This document shows, in pieces, positions 17,579-24,992 of a stretch of 64,000 nt of DNA; position 1 is the stretch's first letter; each line of letters opens with the position of its first letter. The notes beneath the pieces are model-generated. The model had not been told where the DNA came from. It saw only the letters and a program-made list of their open reading frames with translations, and did no database searches. Both the position numbers and the translations under genes were made by a program. This stretch comes from an uncultured Collinsella sp. (GTDB taxonomy: Bacteria > Actinomycetota > Coriobacteriia > Coriobacteriales > Coriobacteriaceae), in NCBI GenBank assembly GCA_938005465.1, contig CALLNU010000033.1:1-64000 (forward strand), given 5' to 3'.

Positions 17579-18285
17579 ATATCCTAGCCATTGCCGATGT
17601 AGAGGAGCGCTGCCTGTGGGAATGTTTTCGCAAGGAGCGCTTTGAGGACGTTGACCTGATTCTATCCGCAGGCGACCTGGATCCGGACTATCTTGAGTTT
17701 TTGGTCACTGTCATCAACAAACCGCTTGTGTACGTTCGTGGCAACCACGACGACCGCTACGCGCGCCATGCACCGGGCGGGTGCATTTGTGTTGAGGACA
17801 GCGTATATGTGTACCGAGGTATTCGCATTGCGGGTCTGGGCGGTTCCATGCGCTACCGCGACGGCGCGAACATGTATACCGAGCGCGAGATGGCAAAACG
17901 CATGCGCAAGCTATCGCGAAAAATCGCACTGGTAGACGGATGCGATATTCTACTTACCCATGCACCCGTCGCAGGCATGGGCGACCTGGACGACCTGCCG
18001 CATCGAGGATTCGAGTGCTTTAATGCGGCTCTTGAGTCTTGGGGTCCCGACTATATGATTCACGGGCATGTGCACCAAAGCTACGGCCCCAACTTTCAAC
18101 GCGAGCGCCAACACCCATGCGGAACGAAGATTGTCAACGCCTGCGGCTATACCAAGATCGAAATTGACGAGGCGCGCTACCCCACGCGCGGTTGGAAGGC
18201 CGCTTGGCTCAACTCGCAAACCATGCGCCGCGAGCTCAAACGCCACGAAGCAATCGAGTCTTCAACCGCCAGAACCCCCTGGTAA
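17575..18285 (+). CDS. Calcineurin-like metallophosphoesterase (YfcE/MJ0936-like)
   Basis: The 236-residue protein starts at an ATG overlapping the previous gene's stop (ATGA). Metal-binding motifs appear in order: LAIADVEE (the usual DxH is D-V-E here), SAGDLDPDYLEFL, VRGNHDDRYA, LTHAPVAGMG and IHGHVHQSYG. The replacement of the first-motif His by Glu is a deviation worth noting. The family cleaves phosphoesters of nucleotides or small molecules. Operon partnership with the BMP-like protein suggests a nucleotide or nucleoside ligand, but this is inference. Confidence 0.85.
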   Translation: MNILAIADVEERCLWECFRKERFEDVDLILSAGDLDPDYLEFLVTVINKPLVYVRGNHDDRYARHAPGGCICVEDSVYVYRGIRIAGLGGSMRYRDGANMYTEREMAKRMRKLSRKIALVDGCDILLTHAPVAGMGDLDDLPHRGFECFNAALESWGPDYMIHGHVHQSYGPNFQRERQHPCGTKIVNACGYTKIEIDEARYPTRGWKAAWLNSQTMRRELKRHEAIESSTARTPW

Positions 18286-18293
18286 CTGCCAAC

Positions 18294-18353
18294 AACCACC
18301 ACGAAGGGGATAGGCACCTTTATGGTGGTTTTGCTGACTCGTCCGACCTGTCC
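18294..18353. repeat. GGGACAGG-loop hairpin repeat (copy B) with extended flank
   Basis: The hairpin AACCACCACGAAGG...CCTTTATGGTGGTT is followed by GCTGACTCGTCCGACCTGTC. The same flank follows copy C at 20307, so the repeat unit is about 60 bases in these two copies rather than the hairpin alone. It lies 9 bases past the phosphoesterase stop. Confidence 0.85.
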
Positions 18354-18398
18354 ATCACGGTGCTTGTGTAATTAACGAGAACACTCATTGTTTTGTAA

Positions 18399-18427
18399 GG
18401 ACGGCGCTCACGTGCCGTCTTTTTTTG
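18399..18427 (+). terminator. Rho-independent terminator
   Basis: GACGGC pairs with GCCGTC around GCTCACGT and is followed by seven T. It sits between the phosphoesterase and the sigma factor and may insulate the latter. Confidence 0.8.
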
Positions 18428-18517
18428 TCAACTTATGCAGTCTCGACCGTGTTGTATGTAGAGGGACCTCGCGAGACGCCTTCCCTATATCCACCACGAC
18501 CAATTGGAGGTGACACT

Positions 18518-19078
18518 ATGCCTGCACGCCGTAACCGCAATAGCACGCTCCGATGCGATGCCGATCAGATCGAGCGGGAAGCAAAGCGCTTGGTCGACAC
18601 GTATTCCGACCTCATCCTTCGATTGTGCTATTCGGCCCTTGGATCCGCTGACGACGCTCAAGACATCTGCCAGGACACGCTGATCAAGATTCTCCAACGC
18701 ACTCAACCGTTCGACTCGCTCGAACACGAACGTGCTTGGGTGATCCGAGTCGCACTGAACGCATGTCGCGATATCGGCCGTACGCACGCGAATCACCCGG
18801 TTGTCGACCTCGATTCGCTCCCCGATTTCTGCGCACCCGTAACACATACCGAGCAAGAATTCGCGCAACGCGACTGCGCCATTCTTTCCGCTGTCACGGC
18901 CCTGCCTCAAGCACAGCGCATCGCCATCTTTTTGCACTACTACGCAGGCATGAGCATCAGGGAAATCGCAGACGCCGTTCACGCGACGCCAGCTGCAACC
19001 GCCCAGCACCTTAGCCGCGGACGTGCGTCACTTCGGCTTTCCTTGAAAGGAGACCACAATGACTACGAATTCGAATGA
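18518..19078 (+). CDS. ECF-family RNA polymerase sigma factor
   Basis: The 186-residue protein has the sigma2 region (DLILRLCYSALGSADDAQDI then CQDTLIKIL, about residues 30-65) and the sigma4 HTH (YYAGMSIREIADAVHATPAA then TAQHLSRGRASLR, about 145-180). It directs RNA polymerase to a small regulon after an extracellular signal. ATG 18518 follows TTGGAGGTG; the open frame extends upstream without a site. The next gene, starting 20 bases before its stop, is the likely membrane anti-sigma partner. Confidence 0.9.
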   Translation: MPARRNRNSTLRCDADQIEREAKRLVDTYSDLILRLCYSALGSADDAQDICQDTLIKILQRTQPFDSLEHERAWVIRVALNACRDIGRTHANHPVVDLDSLPDFCAPVTHTEQEFAQRDCAILSAVTALPQAQRIAIFLHYYAGMSIREIADAVHATPAATAQHLSRGRASLRLSLKGDHNDYEFE

Positions 19079-20189
19079 CTATCGCCACGCCCTGGAGCAC
19101 ATTTCGTTTACCGATAATGCGAAGCAGCACATGGCAAACTCGATTGCTCAGTCCGTCGCCTCAAGCGATGCGGCGACCGCTCAAAGCAACTTTAATGGCA
19201 CGCGACGCAAGCCGCGCATCGCCCGCCATCCCGTAAGAACAGTCGCTCGCATTGCCGCTGTAACGGCAGTCCTCGCTATCGTCATTGGAGGCGCTGGCAC
19301 GGCTATGGCAACAGGCGTCCTGCCGCTTCCTTCTGACATGCTTTCCGACATCTTTGACGGACCTGCTTCTCAAACCGAGATCATCGACCGTATTGGCCGG
19401 CCCGTCGGTGCTAGCTGCTCCAACAACGGAGTCACCGTGACCGCCGACGCCATCATGGGCGACAAGGATATGGTTACCATCGCCTATACGCTTACGTTCG
19501 ACGATCCCGCTGCCCTGAAAAAGCTTTCCGAGCCGGGCGAGAACGGAACTATCGCCGGAAGTGTCGATGGAAACGTATACGTTGATGGCGAGCATGGCGG
19601 CCAAGGCCAATCATGGCTCATTGACAAGAACCCCAATGACTCCAGCATTCAATACTTTGCACAGTTCAGCGTTGAATCACCCGGCCTTATGGGCAGGACC
19701 GTCCGCACGCATATCAACTCTCTCGTTGTGCCACGTGCTGGCAAAGAGCTTCCCGAGTATAAGAAAATACTTACGGGCCCATGGGATCTTAAGTTCCAGC
19801 TGAATTACGAAGATACATCCGTTACGATTCCCGCGCCCAAATCGGTCAACTTTAACGGCACCAAGGCGACGATTCAAGAGGCCACCGTATCCTGCGTTGG
19901 CGTTTCAGTCCGCTACAACATAGATCGTTCCATCGAACACGACAACAACAGCGGCAAGATGTCTCAAAACATGGAGGAGTCTATGGATGCCGTTGGCAAC
20001 ATACCCCTCATCGTGACGTTCAAAGACGGTCATGTTGAGGACGCAACCAGCCACAGCGGCTATTTCGCAAATAAACTGGATAACGGCACCACTGATGTCC
20101 ACAAGACCTGGCCGTTCTCGCAAGTTTGTGACACAGACAAGATTGCAAGCGTACAAATTGGCGATACGGTCATTCCCATGAATTCGTAA
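19059..20189 (+). CDS. DUF4179-like membrane protein, probable anti-sigma partner
   Basis: A 376-residue protein with a cytoplasmic stretch of about 65 residues, one transmembrane helix (IAAVTAVLAIVIGGAGTAMA) and a large outside domain rich in beta-type sequence (ITV, TLTFDDPAALKK). This topology and its overlap with an ECF sigma gene match DUF4179 proteins of Firmicutes and Coriobacteria that serve as anti-sigma factors. Its start lies inside the sigma gene behind GGAG, which couples the translation of the two. The signal sensed is unknown. Confidence 0.75.
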   Translation: MTTNSNDYRHALEHISFTDNAKQHMANSIAQSVASSDAATAQSNFNGTRRKPRIARHPVRTVARIAAVTAVLAIVIGGAGTAMATGVLPLPSDMLSDIFDGPASQTEIIDRIGRPVGASCSNNGVTVTADAIMGDKDMVTIAYTLTFDDPAALKKLSEPGENGTIAGSVDGNVYVDGEHGGQGQSWLIDKNPNDSSIQYFAQFSVESPGLMGRTVRTHINSLVVPRAGKELPEYKKILTGPWDLKFQLNYEDTSVTIPAPKSVNFNGTKATIQEATVSCVGVSVRYNIDRSIEHDNNSGKMSQNMEESMDAVGNIPLIVTFKDGHVEDATSHSGYFANKLDNGTTDVHKTWPFSQVCDTDKIASVQIGDTVIPMNS

Positions 20190-20306
20190 CGCTACGCGGC
20201 TCGTATATGCACCCGGTTCCGCACTTCGCGTCTAAAGATGCGCTGTCATCGAGCAGCGTGAGCGCAAGGCCGCCCGTATGGTCGGCTGGGAACACCTCGT
20301 TGCGCT

Positions 20307-20370
20307 AAAAACCACCACGAAGGGGACCGGCACCTTTGTGGTGGTTTTGCTGACTCGTCCGACCTGTCCC
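20307..20370. repeat. GGGACAGG-loop hairpin repeat (copy C) with extended flank
   Basis: AAAACCACCACGAAGG...CCTTTGTGGTGGTTTT encloses GGACCGGCA, followed by the same GCTGACTCGTCCGACCTGTC flank as copy B. Confidence 0.85.
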
Positions 20371-20377
20371 AACGGTT

Positions 20378-20514
20378 TGTCTCAATCTGTAACAGGTAGG
20401 GCCCAAATAATCGGTTAGCTGTTACAGATCGAGACAGACCACGGATGCTCAGCCGAAAATCTCAATCTGTAACAGGTAGGAACGATTTTGCCCCTTAGAT
20501 GTTACAGATTGAGA
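20378..20514. repeat. Two TGTAACA-type palindromic repeats
   Basis: Copy 1 (20378-20436) and copy 2 (20460-20514) each begin TCTCAATCTGTAACAGGTAG and end in TGTTACAGATYGAGA. Arms of about 16 bases surround a variable 20-25 base centre. Three more copies lie at 27009-27223. Confidence 0.85.
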
Positions 20515-20540
20515 TATTTGACAGCTTGAATCGGCATCGC

Positions 20541-21184
20541 CTACAGCGCGGCGACGACCTTGTCGCCCATCGTCGTGGTGCCGAGGATCTTATCTGCCGG
20601 GGTGTTGACATCGGCGATGTCACGGGTGCGCCAGCCCTCGTCGAGCACGCGCGCCACGGCGCTCTCGATCCACGCGGCTTGCTCGCCCATGTCGAGCGCG
20701 TAGGTCAGCAGCATCGCCACCGACAAGATTTGAGCCAGCGGATTGGCCACGCCGAGCCCCGCGATGTCAGGAGCGCTGCCAGCGCTCGGCCCAAACAGCG
20801 ATACGCCATCATCCAGCGAGGCAGAGGCAAGCATACCGAGCGATCCGGTAATCTGAGCCGCCTCATCGGACAGGATGTCGCCGAACATGTTCTCCGTCAC
20901 CACGACGTCAAAGTCTGCCGGTCGACTGATGAGCTGCATGGCGGCGTTGTCGACGAGCAGGTCCTCAACCTCCACGTCGGAGTACTCCTCGTCTTGCACG
21001 CGATGCACGATCTCGCGCCACATGCGGCTCGTCTCCAGCACGTTGCGCTTATCAACGCTCGTCACCTTGCCGCGACGTTTGCGCGCCGCCTCAAATGCCT
21101 GGCGCGCAATGCGCTCAATCTCGTACTCGCGATACTCCATCACGTCGACCGCACGCTGACCGGCCGCACCCGCAGCGCCCGCGC
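20541..21184 (-). pseudogene. leuB: 3' half of leuB (3-isopropylmalate dehydrogenase), N-terminus deleted
   Basis: About 210 residues of the C-terminal half remain, against some 350-360 in a full enzyme. Family motifs are clear: EIERIARQAFEAARKRR, KVTSVDKRNVLETSRMW, DVVVTENMFGDILSDEAAQI and FGPSAGSAPDIAGLGVANP. The N-terminal substrate- and Mg-binding half is missing, and the sequence runs out of frame into leuA at about 21165-21195. The gene end is normal. The deletion removes the rest of leuA, and leuC and leuD if they lay between, so leucine synthesis cannot be served from this locus. Confidence 0.85.
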
Positions 21185-21747
21185 AGGTCACGGATGCGGG
21201 CGCCAAAGTCCCACGGCATGTTGTAGCCCATCGTATCGGGGATGTTCACGACCGTGGCACCGGCCTTTACGGCCGCCTCGATAATGCGCACCAGAAACTC
21301 CTGATCGGAGCGGCCGGCATCCTCGGCATAAAACTCAACATCGTCAACGAACTTGCGAGCATGTTTGACGGCATGGATCGCTCACTCAATTGCCCTTTCC
21401 TCAGTCATATGGAGCTTGTCGCGCAGGTGACTGGTGCTCACACCCAGCCCTGTATGGATACGGGGCCTCTGGGCCGTTTTGAGCGCCTCTGCAGCCACTT
21501 CGATATCCCTGTCGACAGCGCGCGTCAGGCCGCATACCGTGCATCGGTCGCCCGCAATCTTGCCAATCTCCTGTACGGAGCGAAAGTCACTAGGACTCGA
21601 GATGGGAAAGCCCGCCTCGATAACGTCCACGTTCATGCGCACCAGCTGGCGGGCGATGAAGAGCTTTTCCTCGGTATTCATGCTGGCGCCCGGCGACTGC
21701 TCACCGTCGCACAGGGTGGCGTCAAAGATTGTGATTTTGCGGCTTAT
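21185..21747 (-). pseudogene. leuA: 5' part of leuA (2-isopropylmalate synthase), with three lesions
   Basis: The N-terminal TIM-barrel part is recognisable: ITIFDATLCDGEQSPGASMN, MNVDVIEAGFPISSPSDF, and, past the stop, VEFYAEDAGRSDQEFLVRII and VVNIPDTMGY. Lesion one: the codon placed 5 bases behind the AGGAGG site, where ATG is expected, is ATA (21747-21745). Lesion two: a TGA at 21384-21382 interrupts the frame where Cys is likely. Lesion three: the coding sequence ends near 21190 at a join with leuB in another frame, about 190 codons in instead of about 500. No active enzyme can be made. Confidence 0.85.
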
Positions 21748-21813
21748 ATGTTCCTCCTGATTGACCGTTTTATGACAGATGGCTTTCAGGAGAGAGAGAA
21801 GGCCTAGAGATAG

Positions 21814-21871
21814 AAAAATACCCGTGTCGCTCATCACGCCTGAAAGCGGCAGACGATAGCGCACCCGGGTA
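21814..21871 (-). terminator. Attenuator terminator of the leu leader
   Basis: On the minus strand TACCCG...GTGCGCT pairs with AGCG-A-CAC...CGGGTA around an inner GCC/GGC hairpin, followed by TTTTTCT. It lies between the leucine-rich leader peptide and leuA, the position of a ribosome-controlled attenuator. Confidence 0.75.
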
Positions 21872-21900
21872 CAACAAATCGTTATAGCGAGATTACAACC

Positions 21901-21960
21901 CTAGCGCGCTATCCAATCTAGTAGCGCTAGGCCTAGGAGCTGTTGCGTGTTCTTAAACAT
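21901..21960 (-). CDS. leuL: leu operon leader peptide (19 residues)
   Basis: ATG 21960-21958 opens the frame MFKNTQQLLGLALLDWIAR, behind AGGGAG. Five of the 19 residues are leucine and four of those use the rare codon CTA (CTC CTA GGC CTA GCG CTA CTA). Slow decoding of these codons when leucyl-tRNA is scarce would stall the ribosome and prevent the downstream terminator from forming. A promoter lies just upstream and the terminator 30 bases downstream. The attenuation device is complete although the genes it controlled are broken. Confidence 0.8.
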   Translation of the reverse strand: MFKNTQQLLGLALLDWIAR

Positions 21961-21985
21961 GTTGGGCTCCCTTCGGCCTCGGGTA

Positions 21986-22014
21986 GTACTACATCGCGCT
22001 AAAGTACAACACAA
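21986..22014 (-). promoter_or_regulatory. Candidate promoter of the leu leader
   Basis: On the minus strand TTGTGT and TAGTAC are separated by 17 bases and end 26 bases before the leader-peptide start. Confidence 0.5.
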
Positions 22015-22016
22015 GT

Positions 22017-22057
22017 AAAACCACCACAAGGGTGCCTGTCCCCTTCGTGGTGGTTTC
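22017..22057. repeat. GGGACAGG-loop hairpin repeat (copy D, inverted)
   Basis: The hairpin AAAACCACCACAAGGG...CCCTTCGTGGTGG carries the loop GGGACAGG on the minus strand. It separates the ribosomal genes from the leu leader. Confidence 0.85.
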
Positions 22058-22074
22058 GTTGACTCAAAAGCAAG

Positions 22075-22107
22075 AAACCCGGTCCTGCACGAGACAGAAC
22101 CGGGTTT
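22075..22107 (-). terminator. Terminator behind rplA
   Basis: AAACCCGGT pairs with ACCGGGTTT and is followed on the minus strand by CTTGCTTTTG, 40 bases past the rplA stop. Confidence 0.75.
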
Positions 22108-22146
22108 CTTTAGCAATGCTTGCTTTACTCAGGCAGTAACTAAAAG

Positions 22147-22854
22147 TTATTCAGCCAGGAAGTCACGCTGGATAGCGGGATCGACCTTGACGCCAGGGCC
22201 CATGGTGGAAGACACGGAGATGGACTTGACGTACTTGCCCTTAGCAGAAGAGGGCTTGACGCGCAGGATCTCGGTGTACAGGGCAGCGTAGTTCTCGACG
22301 AGCTGCTGCTCAGAGAAGGACTTCTTGCCCAGGGGCACGTGGCAGATGCCGTAGCGGTCGGCGCGGTACTCAACGCGGCCGGCCTTGAGCTCGGAGACCA
22401 TCTTGGCGACGTCCATGGTCACGGTGCCGAGCTTGGGGTTCGGCATGAGGCCACGGGGACCAAGGATCTTACCGATGCGGCCAACCTTGGCCATCATGTT
22501 CGGCGTAGCGATAGCGGCGTCGAAGTTGATCTCGCCCTTCTGGATCTGGGCGACGAGCTCGTCGGAACCGATGATGTCGGCGCCGGCAGCCTCAGCCTCG
22601 CGGGCCTTCTCGCCCTCGGCGAAGACGGCAACACGAACGGTCTTGCCGGTGCCGTGGGGCAGGGAGATGGAACCACGGATGTTCTGGTCAGCCTTACGAG
22701 TATCAATGCCCAGACGGAAGTGGGCCTCGACGGTCTCATCGAACTTGGCGGTGTCGAGCTCCTTGAGGAGCTTGGCAGCCTGAAGGGGGGTGTAGAGCGT
22801 GGCGCGGTCGATCTTCTCGGCAGCGGCGTTATAGCTCTTACCATGCTTAGCCAT
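22147..22854 (-). CDS. rplA: 50S ribosomal protein L1
   Basis: A 235-residue protein of the L1 stalk, which also represses its own operon by binding its mRNA. ATG 22854 (MAKHGKSYNAA) is chosen over ATG 22860, which stands only 3 bases from GGAGG. Recognisable stretches are RLGIDTRKADQNIRGSISLP, GTGKTVRVAVFAEGEKA, LGPRGLMPNPKLGTVT and KGKYVKSISVSSTMGPGVKV. It is the last gene of the secE-nusG-rplK-rplA run. Confidence 0.97.
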   Translation of the reverse strand: MAKHGKSYNAAAEKIDRATLYTPLQAAKLLKELDTAKFDETVEAHFRLGIDTRKADQNIRGSISLPHGTGKTVRVAVFAEGEKAREAEAAGADIIGSDELVAQIQKGEINFDAAIATPNMMAKVGRIGKILGPRGLMPNPKLGTVTMDVAKMVSELKAGRVEYRADRYGICHVPLGKKSFSEQQLVENYAALYTEILRVKPSSAKGKYVKSISVSSTMGPGVKVDPAIQRDFLAE

Positions 22855-22926
22855 GTGCATTACCTCCAGTGGTTAAACGGGCGTGAGCCCTCCCACATCG
22901 TATCGTGTGCCCTATTGCACACATTT

Positions 22927-22952
22927 AACGGGCGCCCGGTCGGAGCGCCCGT
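22927..22952 (-). promoter_or_regulatory. Hairpin in the rplK-rplA spacer
   Basis: ACGGGCGC pairs with GCGCCCGT around TCCGACCGG-type loop in the 116-base spacer before rplA. It may be a processing or regulatory structure, such as an L1 target, but no specific match to the L1 site can be shown. Confidence 0.4.
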
Positions 22953-22970
22953 CATTACCGTAAGAAATCG

Positions 22971-23399
22971 CTACTCAGCGATGGTGACGCCCATGGAACG
23001 GGCGGTACCGGCGATGATCTTCTTGGCGGCGTCAATGTCGTTGGCATTGAGGTCCGGCATCTTGATCTCGGCGATCTTGGTGAGCTGCTCCTGGGAGAGC
23101 TGACCAACCTTGTCGGCCTGGGGCTTAGCGGAACCAGACTTGAGGTTCAGCTCCTTCTTGATGAGGTGAGCCGCCGGCGGGGTCTTGGTGATGAAGGAGA
23201 AGGACTTATCCTCGTAGACAGAAATCTCAACGGGGATGATATCGCCCTTCTTGTCCTGCGTCTCGGCGTTAAAGGCCTGGCAGAACTGCATGATGTTCAC
23301 GCCAGCAGCGCCCAGGGCGGGGCCGACGGGAGGAGCGGGGTTAGCTGCACCAGCAGGAATCTGGAGCTTAATGACGTTGGCAACCTTCTTCTCAGCCAT
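22971..23399 (-). CDS. rplK: 50S ribosomal protein L11
   Basis: A 142-residue protein that binds 23S rRNA at the GTPase centre. It starts at ATG 23399 (MAEKKVANVIKLQ), 9 bases behind AAAGGA; ATG 23405 is too close. Typical motifs are LQIPAGAANPAPPVGPALG, GVNIMQFCQAFN, TKTPPAAHLIKK and IIAGTARSMGVTI. It is followed by rplA in the usual order. Confidence 0.97.
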   Translation of the reverse strand: MAEKKVANVIKLQIPAGAANPAPPVGPALGAAGVNIMQFCQAFNAETQDKKGDIIPVEISVYEDKSFSFITKTPPAAHLIKKELNLKSGSAKPQADKVGQLSQEQLTKIAEIKMPDLNANDIDAAKKIIAGTARSMGVTIAE

Positions 23400-23519
23400 G
23401 GTCATTCCTTTCGAATCACGAGTGTGAAGTACTTGCTATATCGTAAGCACGCACGTGTTAGAAGCACTCCTGAGATGAGCAGTCACAGAAGAAGCACGCT
23501 CGCGCGAACGGACGAAAAC

Positions 23520-24056
23520 TTAAGCGATGACAGCGACTTGGTTAAAGTCGAGCTCGACCGGCGTCTCGCGGCCAAAGATCATCAGCGTGACCTTGAGCTT
23601 GCCTGCCTCGGTGTTAACCTCGGAGACCTTGCCATCAAAGTCGGTAAGCGGGCCATCGGTGACGCGGACGGACGTACCGACCTCAATATCAACCGACGTA
23701 CGCTTGGGCGAATCGCCCTTACCGGGACGACGAGTCATCTTATTGTACTCGTCGCGGGAAAGCGGAGCGGGCTTGCCGTTGCCGCCCAGGAAACCGGTGA
23801 CACCGGGCGTGTTGCGAACACACGTCCAAGCATCGTCATCCATCTCCATGCGAACCAGGACATAACCCGGGAAAATCTTGGAATCCTTGGTCTCGCGCTT
23901 GCCACCCTCTTTGATCTCGGTGACGCGCTCCATAGGAATCTCGATATCAAAGATACGGTCCTGCATGCCCATGGTCTCGATGCGATGCTCGAGATCGGAC
24001 TTAACGCGGTTCTCGTATCCAGAGTAAGTGTGAACGACGTACCAACGCTTAGACAT
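23520..24056 (-). CDS. nusG: Transcription termination/antitermination factor NusG
   Basis: The 178-residue protein has the NGN domain (WYVVHTYSGYENRVKSDL to MVLVRME-type FPGYVLVRMEMDDDAW, FLGG) and a C-terminal KOW domain (VRVTDGPLTDFDGKVSEV). It binds RNA polymerase and links it to Rho or the ribosome. Its start is 3 bases past the secE stop, so both are on one message. Length is normal. Confidence 0.97.
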   Translation of the reverse strand: MSKRWYVVHTYSGYENRVKSDLEHRIETMGMQDRIFDIEIPMERVTEIKEGGKRETKDSKIFPGYVLVRMEMDDDAWTCVRNTPGVTGFLGGNGKPAPLSRDEYNKMTRRPGKGDSPKRTSVDIEVGTSVRVTDGPLTDFDGKVSEVNTEAGKLKVTLMIFGRETPVELDFNQVAVIA

Positions 24057-24059
24057 GGT

Positions 24060-24398
24060 TTAGCCCCTCAATCCAGAGAAAAGAGCAAGAGCCTCGCCAA
24101 AGCCAGCATCGAGCAGAGCGATGACGACGCCGACGACAATCAGAGAAGCGCAAACGACGACCGAGTAGTTCACGAGCTCCTTCTTATCGGGCCACGTGAC
24201 ACGCTTCATCTCGGACTTCACCGAAGCAAAATACTTCTTGGTGCGGGCGAAGAAGCCGGGTTTCTCGTTCTTCTTGGACTTCGCAGCCTTCTCACTCTTC
24301 TTGGCAACGGCCTTCTTGGCCTCAACCTTGGAGTTGGCGGCAGCGTTGTTGGCAGGCGCCTGCTGCTGTGCCTTCTTCTTGTTCTTCTTGTTGGCCAT
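24060..24398 (-). CDS. secE: Preprotein translocase subunit SecE
   Basis: The 112-residue protein has a long Lys/Ala-rich N-terminal extension (about 45 residues), then the conserved SecE region (FFARTKKYFASVKSEMKRVT, WPDKKELVNYS) and one transmembrane helix (VVVCASLIVVGVVIALLDAG). It holds the SecYEG channel together. The extension is common in actinobacterial SecE. It follows tRNA-Trp and precedes nusG. Confidence 0.95.
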   Translation of the reverse strand: MANKKNKKKAQQQAPANNAAANSKVEAKKAVAKKSEKAAKSKKNEKPGFFARTKKYFASVKSEMKRVTWPDKKELVNYSVVVCASLIVVGVVIALLDAGFGEALALFSGLRG

Positions 24399-24437
24399 TT
24401 GGGTTACCTCCGCGCAATGCGCTTATACATGAGTAAA

Positions 24438-24466
24438 CCGTAAGCCCCCAAATGGGAGCTTACGGA
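24438..24466 (-). terminator. Hairpin between tRNA-Trp and secE
   Basis: CCGTAAGC pairs with GCTTACGG around a C/G-rich centre, just before the secE start region. It may end or process the tRNA transcript. Confidence 0.5.
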
Positions 24467-24474
24467 ATAATGAC

Positions 24475-24550
24475 TGGCACGCCAGGAAGGACTCGAACCC
24501 TCAACACTCGGTTTTGGAGACCGATGCTCTACCAATTGAACTACTGGCGT
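24475..24550 (-). tRNA. tRNA-Trp (anticodon CCA)
   Basis: A full cloverleaf on the minus strand with acceptor arms ACGCCAG and CTGGCGT, discriminator G and encoded CCA. The anticodon loop is TCCAAA within CGGTCTCCAAAACCG. It stands between rpmG and secE as in many bacteria. Confidence 0.95.
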
Positions 24551-24563
24551 ATGTAACTAGAGA

Positions 24564-24713
24564 CTAGCGAGTCTCTTTGTGCAGCGTGTGGTGACGGCAC
24601 CAGGGGCAATACTTCTTAATCTCCATACGATCAGGCATGGTCGACTTGTTCTTGGTGGTCGTATAGTTGCGGCGCTTGCACTCAGTGCACGCAAGAGTAA
24701 CTAGAGTACGCAT
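24564..24713 (-). CDS. rpmG: 50S ribosomal protein L33
   Basis: A 49-residue protein starting at ATG 24713-24711 (MRTLVTLACTECKRRNYTT) and ending HHTLHKETR. Two Cys pairs (CTEC and CPWC) form the zinc-binding version of L33. It lies between tuf and tRNA-Trp. The zinc-binding form is often replaced by a Cys-free paralog under zinc limitation. Confidence 0.95.
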   Translation of the reverse strand: MRTLVTLACTECKRRNYTTTKNKSTMPDRMEIKKYCPWCRHHTLHKETR

Positions 24714-24933
24714 GTATCCTGAACCTTTCATATCCGCCCCGTACGGGCACGAGTTGTTACTTTATCAGCTCTACGTAAGTGCTGTCAATGAAAACCTCGA
24801 ATCAATTGGTTCTCGGTGGATCCATTCATATTTGGAACACATCAATGAAGCCATCGAGATCTAATCGACGGTGCATCCAGGACCATTGTCGATCCTCTCG
24901 ACACCAGCAACGGCTCAATATCCATTGCAGAAA

Positions 24934-24966
24934 AGAACCCGGCACCCATATAAGTGCCGGGTTCTC
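24934..24966 (-). terminator. Terminator behind tuf
   Basis: AGAACCCGGCAC pairs with GTGCCGGGTTCT around CCATATAA, followed on the minus strand by TTTTCTG. It starts 26 bases past the tuf stop, so rpmG needs its own promoter in 24714-24933. Confidence 0.88.
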
Positions 24967-24992
24967 TAAGTCAGCTATATCAAAGAGCTAAT

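Larger units (their letters stand above)
20190..20540. other. Intergenic region without genes, filled by two hairpin-repeat families
   Basis: No coding sequence is seen between the DUF4179 gene and the leuB remnant. The stretch contains GGGACAGG-loop copy C (20307-20370) and two TGTAACA-type palindromes (20378-20514). The two flanking genes converge. Confidence 0.8.

Noticed and set aside
21774..21980. T-box riboswitch ahead of leuA
   Set aside because: No T-box or specifier-loop features were seen; a leucine-rich leader peptide and a following terminator explain the region better.
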